64,000 nucleotides of DNA from Chitinophaga solisilvae (GTDB lineage: Bacteria > Bacteroidota > Bacteroidia > Chitinophagales > Chitinophagaceae), in NCBI RefSeq assembly GCF_009928525.1, contig NZ_JAABOK010000021.1:38159-102158 (forward strand), written 5' to 3'. The translations under genes were made by a program, and so were the position numbers. Under the pieces are notes generated by a model. It saw nothing but the letters and a program-made list of their open reading frames with translations, had not been told where the DNA came from and did not search any database. Below, piece by piece: positions 57,335-64,000 of this stretch; within the stretch, counting starts at the first letter, position 1, and each line of letters opens with the position of its first letter.

Positions 57335-57793
57335 ATGACCATAGATCAGTTTGATAAAGACCTCCTGCGCCTGCTGCAACAGAACAACCGTCTTACTGCC
57401 GACGAGCTGGCCGAACAGGTAGGACTTAGCTCCTCTGCCGTTCAACGCCGCCTGAAAAAGCTGCGCGAAGAAAAAATCATTGAAGCAGACGTATCAATTA
57501 TATCACCCGTGGTAGTAGGACTGGAAATTACCTGTGTGGTAGATGTGGCACTGGAAAGAGGTGATTCCCGTGCGCTGGAAAAGTTCAAATCATCTATGAT
57601 GCAGTCACCGGAAGTGATGCAATGCTACTATGTTACCGGCAGTTATGATTTTGTGCTGATTGTGAATACCCGTACCATGAAGGAATACGAAGTTTTTACC
57701 AACCAGTGGCTGCTGGATAATCCCAATGTTAAACATTTCCACACGCACGTAGTCATGGATAAGGTAAAGGTAGGCTATAACATTGCCCTGTAA
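57335..57793 (+). CDS. Lrp/AsnC family transcriptional regulator
   Basis: A 152-residue regulator: N-terminal helix-turn-helix (D-K-D-L-L-R-L-L-Q-Q-N-N-R-L-T near 7, then V-G-L-S-S-S-A-V-Q-R-R-L-K-K-L), then an RAM/AsnC ligand domain (about 65-145, with CYYVTGSYDFVLIVN near 107 and a conserved G-Y-N near the end). It senses amino acids. Divergent from the PLP enzyme 116 bases away, an arrangement typical of Lrp-type local control of an amino-acid-converting gene (inference). Confidence 0.94.
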   Translation: MTIDQFDKDLLRLLQQNNRLTADELAEQVGLSSSAVQRRLKKLREEKIIEADVSIISPVVVGLEITCVVDVALERGDSRALEKFKSSMMQSPEVMQCYYVTGSYDFVLIVNTRTMKEYEVFTNQWLLDNPNVKHFHTHVVMDKVKVGYNIAL

Positions 57794-57910
57794 TCAGGAT
57801 TTCAATTGTGAAGGCATGATCCCGAACTTCCTTTTAAAGGCAGCCGCGAAATGATGCGGATGTTTATATTTCGTATAGGCTGCTACGTTATATCCATTCA
57901 GCCGATGCAT
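57794..57910 (-). pseudogene. Remnant of an AraC family regulator (C-terminal end only)
   Basis: Translating the minus strand from 57910 to the TGA at 57794-57796 gives the end of an AraC-type DNA-binding domain: A-A-Y-T-K-Y-K-H-P-H-H-F-A-A-A-F-K-R-K-F followed by G-I-M-P-S-Q-L-K-S and the stop. That is the second helix-turn-helix and ending typical of Bacteroidota AraC proteins. Upstream on the same strand the frame stays open to about 58024 but shows no homology to the rest of the family. The full gene would need about 900 more bases, which are occupied by other sequence, so this is a broken leftover. A short plus-strand frame across it (57851-58069) is not credible. Confidence 0.75.
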
Positions 57911-58123
57911 CTTAAAACCCGCTACTATCCTGCATTGCACAGCCATACAACGAAAAAACAGATCATGCCAGCAGCGCTGTTCCCGACATACCGGGGAAAC
58001 CTGCCAGGACCTTGCAGCATTTCATCAGTGATTATGCTGACTTGTTCCGTTGATCACATTCTGATATAATTTTTTAACCTGAATGATTATTTTTAGGGAT
58101 TCGCCATATGTGAACAATTAATC

Positions 58124-60319
58124 ATGAAGATATCATTCAGGTTTCCGTGCCTTTTACTACTATCCTTCTATTGCCATACAGCCTTTGCACAGGTGAGCTC
58201 CCGCGATACGGTGAAGCAGCTGCAGGCAGTTACCGTAAGCGGCAATACCGCCATCATACAAAAATCTGATGACAAAACCGTTTATCGCCTCTCCAACAGC
58301 ATTACCGCACAGGGCACGGATGTGCTGGATGCTATCGGGAAAATTCCCGGCGTAAAAGTAGGCACGGATGCTATTGGTCTTGCAGGCAAAGGCGCCGTGA
58401 AAGTAATGATTAACAACCGGCTGATGAACCTTTCCGGTGAAGACCTGATGCGGTACCTGAAATCACTGTCTGCCAGCCAGGTGTCGAAGATTGAAGTCAT
58501 CACCAATCCTTCTGCCAGATATGAAACAGATGGTAATGCGGGGCTGATTAATATTGTGCTGCAACATGATAAAAAGCAGGGATATTCCGGTAGCCTGCAG
58601 CTATCTTCTAAACTGTCCGCTCCCGGCGTATCCGAAGCCTATGGCAAAAAAACGTTCGGTGAACTGGCTGGCAGCGGTACCATCAATTACAATACCGGCA
58701 AGTGGTCTGCCTACGGCAGTGTGAATGTTACGAAAGACAGGCACCTGGAAGGTTTCGGCATAGATCTGCAATATCCGCAGAAAACCTGGATGCAGACAGA
58801 TACAGGGCTGTATACTTTCAATAACCTCAGCGTGGTAGCCGGCGTAGACTACAGGCTCAGCTCCCGCGCTACAATTGGCGTATCTTATCTGGGTGGTAAA
58901 AATAACTATAAAGGTGCAGACCATGTCCGTAATCCGGTGTATGACCTTTCCGGAAAACAACAGCAGCTAATGACAACGTATGCTGATTATTACCCGGTAG
59001 CCGCTACCAACTCATTCAATATACATTCAGATATTACGCTGGACAGCAGTGGCAAAAAACTGTTGCTGGACGCAGATTATTTCAACTACTACAGAACAGA
59101 CCGCTCTGATTTTGAAAGCAACAGCTACGGCGCCGACGGCAAGCTGCAGCCCAACCGACGCACGCGTATTTACGACGACAACAAACAACATATCAATGTA
59201 TATACCCTGAAGGCAGATGCCGATATTCCGGCAAAATTTGCGAAATACCAGGTGGGTGGCAAGCTGAGCTTTATCAGCAATTACAGCAATGCCTTTTACT
59301 ATGATAAAGCCAATGACGACCGGCTCACGCTGAACAGGAATCTGAGCAATGAGTTTGATTACAGTGAAAACACGCAGGCATTGTATGGCAGCGCCAGCAA
59401 ACATATCAGCAACTGGAACCTGCAGGCAGGGCTTCGCGGCGAGCTGACGCAGACGAAAGGTTATTCCCATACCCTGCAACAGACTCACCGGCAGCAATAC
59501 CTCAAATTATATCCGTCTTTACTGATTGCCTTTACACCATCTAACGATCACCACTATACGTTTTCTGTCAGCAAGCGGGTGAACAGGCCCACCTTCTGGA
59601 ATCTCAATCCGTATAAGTCGCTGACTACCGCCAGCAGCTACCTGGAAGGCAATCCTTATCTGCAGCCGGAATACAATACCAACATAGAAGTATCGCATAC
59701 CTACCGGGAAAAGTTCACCACCAGTGTATTTTATAGTATCACCAACAACGGATTTTCCAACATCACCTTTGGGCAGGCAGATACCAGCCTGGTATTCACC
59801 CGGCCGCTGAATTACCTGGAAACGCAGCGTATCGGGGTTTCAGAAAACGTAGCGCTGACCATCGGATCGTGGTGGGAAAGCAATCAGCTGTTAACAGTAT
59901 ATCATACCAATGCACACGCCACCCGCGATGATATCCGCGATATTTCCGGTTATGGCTGCTATGTTTCTACCAACAATAATTTCTATTTCAGTAAAGATAA
60001 AACGCTGGCCGGCAGTCTTAATTTCTGGTGCCAGTTTCCGGAAGTAACGCAGATAGGCCGTACTAACACCTATTACAGGCTGGATGCCGGCATTAAAGCG
60101 ATGCTGTTCCGGAAAAAGGCGACGGTTACGCTCACTGCCAACGATCTGCTGAGAAGCAGTGCAGTGGCTGTATCATCTCATATCAATGGTATACCACAAA
60201 CGTTCTATGGATTCCAGATTAACCGCTTTTACCAGTTGAGCATCAGCTACCGTTTCGGGGCTAATGGCGACAGGCAGCAGAAGCGCTCCGGCAATACAGA
60301 AGAGCGGGGAAGGATATAA
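58124..60319 (+). CDS. Outer membrane beta-barrel family protein (TonB-dependent receptor-like)
   Basis: A 731-residue outer membrane protein with a signal peptide at about 1-22 (CHTAFA-Q). No carboxypeptidase-like domain precedes the plug, unlike SusC. The plug part is seen in L-Q-A-V-T-V-S-G-N near 31, D-A-I-G-K-I-P-G-V-K-V near 67 and I-E-V-I-T-N-P-S-A-R-Y-E-T near 122; the remaining 580 residues form a barrel of the OMP_b-brl_3 kind, ending with a strand and a short polar tail. Related proteins take part in peptide or siderophore uptake or unknown transport. It has no SusD partner; the 330-base gap upstream holds only the AraC remnant. Confidence 0.93.
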   Translation: MKISFRFPCLLLLSFYCHTAFAQVSSRDTVKQLQAVTVSGNTAIIQKSDDKTVYRLSNSITAQGTDVLDAIGKIPGVKVGTDAIGLAGKGAVKVMINNRLMNLSGEDLMRYLKSLSASQVSKIEVITNPSARYETDGNAGLINIVLQHDKKQGYSGSLQLSSKLSAPGVSEAYGKKTFGELAGSGTINYNTGKWSAYGSVNVTKDRHLEGFGIDLQYPQKTWMQTDTGLYTFNNLSVVAGVDYRLSSRATIGVSYLGGKNNYKGADHVRNPVYDLSGKQQQLMTTYADYYPVAATNSFNIHSDITLDSSGKKLLLDADYFNYYRTDRSDFESNSYGADGKLQPNRRTRIYDDNKQHINVYTLKADADIPAKFAKYQVGGKLSFISNYSNAFYYDKANDDRLTLNRNLSNEFDYSENTQALYGSASKHISNWNLQAGLRGELTQTKGYSHTLQQTHRQQYLKLYPSLLIAFTPSNDHHYTFSVSKRVNRPTFWNLNPYKSLTTASSYLEGNPYLQPEYNTNIEVSHTYREKFTTSVFYSITNNGFSNITFGQADTSLVFTRPLNYLETQRIGVSENVALTIGSWWESNQLLTVYHTNAHATRDDIRDISGYGCYVSTNNNFYFSKDKTLAGSLNFWCQFPEVTQIGRTNTYYRLDAGIKAMLFRKKATVTLTANDLLRSSAVAVSSHINGIPQTFYGFQINRFYQLSISYRFGANGDRQQKRSGNTEERGRI

Positions 60320-60456
60320 TGTACCGGGGAAAACACCGTTTTGAAATTGTGCAATAAAACCGCATCTTTACAATAGCGATTTAAAACATGCCATTAAGAC
60401 GAGGATTTGTTGGATAAGATGATCAGCGCTTAACCAATTAAAAGACACCCCATCGT

Positions 60457-61215
60457 ATGACAATTACAGAGCAGTTAAAATCCCTCCTGCCCGAAATCTA
60501 TCTGGACGAGAATGGTTATGAGTATTGCATTCAGCCGGAAAATGGACTTACCGAGGAAGAAATCAGCAGCATTTCACGCAGGCTGCCAACAGGGCAATTA
60601 CCTGCTGATATCAAAGAACTGCTGCGGTTTACCCGGGGATTTGAATTTAATGCCGTTATTGAAATCACCTTCGATGGCATCGGGCAGTTTGGTTTTGAAA
60701 ATCTTTTCCCTCATTCTGTTCAGCTGGCGCATGACGGCCTGGGCAATTTCTGGATACTTGATATTAACAGCAAAGGCCAATGGGGTAAAGTGTTCTATGT
60801 ATCCCATGATCCGGCGGTAGTAGTGGTACATTCCCACAGCCTCTCTCAGTTCCTGGAACATATTGACGAATACGGGAAGTTCCCGGTACAGTCTAATCTG
60901 TATCACATTCATGAGAAAACCGTATTTGATGTATGGCGTGTTCACCAGGGTTTTATGGTACTGGAAGATGCCCGCCATACTGATGACCAGGCGCTGAGTA
61001 ATTTCGCGCTGTCACTGCCGGACAACTACCTGATAGCCGATCTCCGGCATAAGCCTGCAGGCGCAGGTTTCGCCTGGGGCAGGCATAATCCGGAGCTGGA
61101 TGGCACAGTAAAATGTCCCGATGAACTCATCTGGGGTATTCCCCGGAAAAGCGGGCAGAATTTCTTCACAAAATTATTCCGGCGTTCGGGTGATAAAACG
61201 ATAAAGCTGGTATAA
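60457..61215 (+). CDS. SMI1/KNR4 family protein
   Basis: A 252-residue SUKH-superfamily protein. The family pattern runs through L-T-E-E-E-I-S-S-I-S near 31, L-P-A-D-I-K-E-L-L-R-F-T-R-G-F near 49, the L-A-H-D-G-L-G-N-F-W-I-L-D strand near 89 and the V-F-Y-V-S-H-D-P strand near 109. A C-terminal extension of about 110 residues is present (D-V-W-R-V-H-Q-G-F near 155 onward) and not part of the core domain. SUKH proteins often act as immunity proteins against contact-dependent toxins, but standalone ones have other roles; no toxin gene is adjacent. Confidence 0.85.
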   Translation: MTITEQLKSLLPEIYLDENGYEYCIQPENGLTEEEISSISRRLPTGQLPADIKELLRFTRGFEFNAVIEITFDGIGQFGFENLFPHSVQLAHDGLGNFWILDINSKGQWGKVFYVSHDPAVVVVHSHSLSQFLEHIDEYGKFPVQSNLYHIHEKTVFDVWRVHQGFMVLEDARHTDDQALSNFALSLPDNYLIADLRHKPAGAGFAWGRHNPELDGTVKCPDELIWGIPRKSGQNFFTKLFRRSGDKTIKLV

Positions 61216-61239
61216 ACTATCAGCCAAATATTTACGACC

Positions 61240-61764
61240 ATGACCGAAAGCCTGCTGACGGAAAAATTAAAGCAACATGATCCCGCTGCCTTTTCATATG
61301 TATACGATACCTGTTTCCCGGCCATATCGGCCTGGATACAACAAAACAGCGGCACCCGCGAAGATGCCGCCGATATTTTCCAGGAAGCCATGATAGTACT
61401 GGTAACCAGACTGCAGCAACCTGATTTTACACTCACCTCCGCCGTAAAGACCTATCTCTTTTCCGTTGCCCGCAATACCTGGCTGAAACAGCTGCGGGAT
61501 ACCCCCCGCATTGTTACCGCTGATATTCCCGAAACAGCCTGTATAACGGAACCGGATATACGTAATTACAGTTTATTGTTACGCCGCTGGCTGCAACGCA
61601 TCACCGGTCACTGTCAGCGTATACTGAAAGCACTGTTTTTCTACCGGGTGCCGGTACAAACCCTCATGCAGCAGATGGGTTGGAAAAACAAACATACCTC
61701 CGACAACCAGAAATATAAATGCCTGCAGCAGCTCAGGAAAGCCAGCAGACAAGACCCCGGTTAA
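61240..61764 (+). CDS. ECF-type RNA polymerase sigma factor
   Basis: A 174-residue sigma-70 family protein. Region 2 is seen in E-D-A-A-D-I-F-Q-E-A-M-I-V-L near 41 and TYLFSVARNTWLKQLR near 70; region 4 in ITGHCQRILKALFFYRVPVQ near 122 and the M-G-W-K-N-K-H-T-S-D-N-Q-K-Y-K-C-L ending typical of Bacteroidota ECF factors. No anti-sigma gene follows. Its TAA stop overlaps the TAA of the convergent AhpD-like gene in a TTAA. Confidence 0.88.
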   Translation: MTESLLTEKLKQHDPAAFSYVYDTCFPAISAWIQQNSGTREDAADIFQEAMIVLVTRLQQPDFTLTSAVKTYLFSVARNTWLKQLRDTPRIVTADIPETACITEPDIRNYSLLLRRWLQRITGHCQRILKALFFYRVPVQTLMQQMGWKNKHTSDNQKYKCLQQLRKASRQDPG

Positions 61765-62090
61765 GCCTTCCGGAAATGTTCCATCGTTTGCAGACCGTAT
61801 GCCAGGGTAGCACCGGAGCGTATGGCGGCGGCTATCATCACTGCTTCTGCCAGTTCCTCCCTGGAAATACCCAGCTCCTTAGCCTTCACCGTATGCTTCT
61901 CTATACAGTACGGGCACTGCAGCGCTACCGCTACCGCAATGGCTGTCAGCTCCCGGTATTTTGCCGGCAGGTGATTGTCCGCATGTTCAACTGATTGATC
62001 AAAAGCAATCCACGCTTTGCTTTGAAGCGGCGCCCCCTGCATCAGGTCTGCTATGCGCTGCTGGTATGCCGGATCAGATAAATGTTTCAT
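61761..62090 (-). CDS. AhpD-like carboxymuconolactone decarboxylase family protein
   Basis: A 109-residue AhpD-fold protein. The redox pair is in C-P-Y-C-I-E-K-H-T with the following A-K-E-L-G-I-S-R-E-E-L-A-E-A helix, as in peroxidase-type members that act as alkylhydroperoxidases. Four-letter overlap of stops with the sigma gene. It probably protects against peroxides; alone in its unit. Confidence 0.92.
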   Translation of the reverse strand: MKHLSDPAYQQRIADLMQGAPLQSKAWIAFDQSVEHADNHLPAKYRELTAIAVAVALQCPYCIEKHTVKAKELGISREELAEAVMIAAAIRSGATLAYGLQTMEHFRKA

Positions 62091-62260
62091 GAAGTATTTT
62101 TATGTTAATACCACTACCAGTAATTTATCACCCGTTTGCCTGAAAAATATTTAATTATCTATCCGGAACAAAAAGCGGACGAGGTTGTTATAGCATAACA
62201 AAGAAGCAAACATCATTTATTAATAACGGTATTAACAAGGGGAATTCATCCATATGTCAG

Positions 62261-62282
62261 CAACCCGCCCGCAAGCGGGTTG
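62261..62282. other. Hairpin in the leader of the CxxCH protein gene
   Basis: CAACCCGC pairs with GCGGGTTG (8 bp, 6-base loop), 96 bases before the ATG at 62378. It could be a leader hairpin or a terminator for an upstream transcript; no long T-run. The remaining gap 62091-62377 has no other feature. Confidence 0.4.
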
Positions 62283-62377
62283 TTTGCTGCTACACCTTCC
62301 GACAGCCTTCTCATATAAATCACTGTTCACATTTTATAACCTCAAAATAATCCTTACACGTTTAAAAGCTGTCTGCC

Positions 62378-63829
62378 ATGAAAAAAGCACTTGTCATTTC
62401 CGCCATGATCCTGGCGGGCGTAATCCTCATTACGCTTATCCGTCAGCCACATTCGCCTGCTACCGCCGCGGTACCCCAGCAACATCAATTTAATTTCGGC
62501 ATTAACATTACCCCCTACATTCCTATAGAACTCAAGGCTGATGCCACACCGGAAGAACTGGTCAGCTTCGCCTGGAACGAATTCTTTGCCGTTAACTGGA
62601 AATCAAGCTGGAAGCAAACCGGCACCCGCGGTAACCCTGATAACAACTGGAGTTATGTTTATCCCGGCCATCCTTACCCGGATGATCCGCTGGTATGGGA
62701 AACCTACGCACATCGTACCGAGCTGCGGCCCTATAACGACTCCATGCTTCCCTTCGACAAATTTCCCAAATATGTGTATAAAGATCAGCCGGAAATCAAT
62801 AATACCAATTACCTGCTGTTCAACAACCTCGATGAAAACAATGAAATAGGTTCCTGTGAACTGTATGCGGATACCCGCTATTATAACAAGGACAGGATGG
62901 TGCTGTATCAGGCCAAAGTTAACAGGGATGAATATGAATACCTGCTCAACACCTATCCTAAAGCGGTACAGCTGAAAGAAGCGCTGGACAATACTGTCCG
63001 CAATATCTCCAGGGATTCGGCCTATTACCGCGGCGCTAAAAACTCCTGTAACTGCCCGGATGCAGCCAAAGTATTTTGTCTGCCATGCGGCGGCGCTTTC
63101 AAGCCCGGCGGCGCCCCTAATGCGCAATATACCGGCGCCATAGAAGTAAAAACCGCCTGGAAGCCTGTATTTCCTGCTGAAGAGCCACTGTATTTTACCC
63201 GCACCGTTATCACCTATCAAAAGGTGGGTGATAAAGTTTATGCACAGAACAGGCGCTACGGCCTCATCGGCATGCATATCATTCACAAAACACAGAACTA
63301 TCCCAACTTCATCTTTGCCACCTTTGAACATGTGGGTGTACAACAAAGCAATATGGGATATGTGGAGCTGAGAAACGGCCCTTTCAATCCTGTACCCCAG
63401 GCGTATAACCGCCTGCACCCTATTCCTCCGGTGGTAGATTCCTCTACTGCCCATGCGCACCGGCTGCTGCGGCTGAACAATCCCAACTCTATCTGGCAAT
63501 ACTACCGGCTGGTGGGCGTACAGGGCAACCCTACGAACGACAGCACCAGCTTCAGTTATTTCCTGGCGAATTATGTGATTGAATCTGATCCCACGCTGGC
63601 AGATTTTCATGGCAGCAGTATCAACAATCCTTTTAACTATGGAGTAAACAATGTACAGCGAGGCCGCGGCTACCGCATGGGCGGCTGTCAGGGCTGCCAC
63701 GGGGTAACACAGGTACAGCTGGGCAGCGACTGCTCCTTCCTGATGAATTTTGTAGACAAACCCTTTGAATCCCCCGATGCCGGCAGACGCACATCTAAAA
63801 TTGAGATCTACCGCAAAGCCCTAAAATAA
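62378..63829 (+). CDS. Exported protein with a C-terminal CxxCH heme motif and a Cys cluster
   Basis: A 483-residue protein with an N-terminal signal or anchor (residues 5-20, hydrophobic). Near the C-terminus a single c-type heme motif C-Q-G-C-H (437-441) is followed by G-V-T-Q-V. In the middle, near 223-236, a Cys-rich stretch S-C-N-C-P-D-A-A-K-V-F-C-L-P-C could bind a metal cluster. No conserved domain name comes to mind; the gene is not clearly a known cytochrome. Palindrome P12 and a TTATT..GAGATTT-rich tract follow the stop. Convergence with other genes is not visible because the window ends soon after. Confidence 0.75.
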   Translation: MKKALVISAMILAGVILITLIRQPHSPATAAVPQQHQFNFGINITPYIPIELKADATPEELVSFAWNEFFAVNWKSSWKQTGTRGNPDNNWSYVYPGHPYPDDPLVWETYAHRTELRPYNDSMLPFDKFPKYVYKDQPEINNTNYLLFNNLDENNEIGSCELYADTRYYNKDRMVLYQAKVNRDEYEYLLNTYPKAVQLKEALDNTVRNISRDSAYYRGAKNSCNCPDAAKVFCLPCGGAFKPGGAPNAQYTGAIEVKTAWKPVFPAEEPLYFTRTVITYQKVGDKVYAQNRRYGLIGMHIIHKTQNYPNFIFATFEHVGVQQSNMGYVELRNGPFNPVPQAYNRLHPIPPVVDSSTAHAHRLLRLNNPNSIWQYYRLVGVQGNPTNDSTSFSYFLANYVIESDPTLADFHGSSINNPFNYGVNNVQRGRGYRMGGCQGCHGVTQVQLGSDCSFLMNFVDKPFESPDAGRRTSKIEIYRKALK

Positions 63830-63910
63830 TTTTATTATTTTATTATTTAGTTATTTGAGATTTGAGATTTGTTTCAATAATTGGAGCCCCCTTGAATATT
63901 TTCGGATTTT

Positions 63911-64000
63911 CGGATTTTGAGATTTTGAGATTTTATAATGCAGCAAAGATTTACGCGAATATCTCCGCTGCATTATAAAATCTCAAAATCTCAAAATCCG
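63911..64000. repeat. Long intergenic palindrome P12, cut by the window end
   Basis: Arms 63911-63944 and 63967-64000 are perfect over 34 bp; the right arm ends at the last base, so the true element is probably longer. The outer arm is TTTTGAGATTTTGAGATTTT-like and the core AATGCAGC is shared with P1. The stretch 63830-63871 before it (TTATTATTTTATTATTTAGT..GAGATTTG) looks like an outer left arm of the same family whose partner would lie beyond the window. Confidence 0.9.

Noticed and set aside
57851..58069. 72-codon plus-strand frame after the AsnC regulator
   Set aside because: It runs across the minus-strand AraC remnant, which explains its open frame; no recognisable protein.
62603..63700. 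Long minus-strand frame (365 codons)
   Set aside because: Shadow of the plus-strand CxxCH protein; no recognisable motifs and codon bias follows the plus strand.

Overview
The window looks like chromosomal DNA of a Bacteroidota bacterium, most likely a Chitinophagaceae member close to Chitinophaga. The grounds are two SusC/SusD outer-membrane pairs, two-domain DUF1080 (3-keto-disaccharide hydrolase) proteins, M57-type HEIGH metalloprotease lipoproteins, TonB-type barrel proteins, and promoters of the Bacteroidota form TTTG-N(17-23)-TAnnTTTG instead of -35/-10 boxes. No phage, insertion sequence, CRISPR array, rRNA or tRNA gene was found. The species assignment is inference from gene families only.

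Layout. 1-5.2 kb: cut-off DUF1080 protein, SDR dehydrogenase, purine nucleoside phosphorylase, scpB with a repeat-encoded acidic tail, a lone atpG, DJ-1/PfpI protein. 5.4-18 kb: SusC/SusD pair with a LacI-type operator upstream, DUF1801, two-domain DUF1080, DUF885 hydrolase, YjbR, TauE exporter, an unknown gene and a Tat-exported Gfo/Idh oxidoreductase. 18-28.6 kb: a complete ebo gene set (eboABC and eboDEF, minus strand) split by an opposite-strand sensor kinase/LuxR regulator pair. 28.7-39 kb: cytochrome/FG-GAP lipoprotein, second SusC/SusD pair, TMEM220-like protein, GH95 enzyme. 39-46 kb: DinB and SDR genes, a methyltransferase, a MarR-DoxX-YceI unit with matching operators, a DEAD-box helicase and a second YceI. 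46-51 kb: DUF4184, DUF1697, ECF sigma factor with a membrane partner, serine hydrolase, glycerophosphodiesterase, OmpA-like lipoprotein. 51.8-55.9 kb: five tandem M57 metalloprotease lipoproteins. 56-64 kb: class V aminotransferase facing an Lrp/AsnC regulator, an AraC remnant, a TonB-type barrel protein, SMI1/KNR4, ECF sigma, AhpD-like protein and a CxxCH protein.

The most unusual feature is a dispersed family of very long intergenic palindromes, twelve in 64 kb, numbered P1-P12 here. Most have 43-70 bp arms that are perfect or nearly so. They lie at the 3' ends of genes, never between divergent genes, and at P11 the arms contain the stop codons of both convergent neighbours. Arms are of two main low-complexity types (AATTACG-rich, or TTATT..TTGAGATTT-rich), joined to a small set of shared core sequences. 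They could be bidirectional terminators, a non-autonomous mobile family, or both.

Functionally the region mixes glycan and keto-sugar handling (SusCD, DUF1080, Gfo/Idh, GH95), secretion or export of small molecules (ebo, TauE), stress response (MarR-DoxX-YceI, DJ-1, AhpD-like) and surface proteolysis (M57 array).
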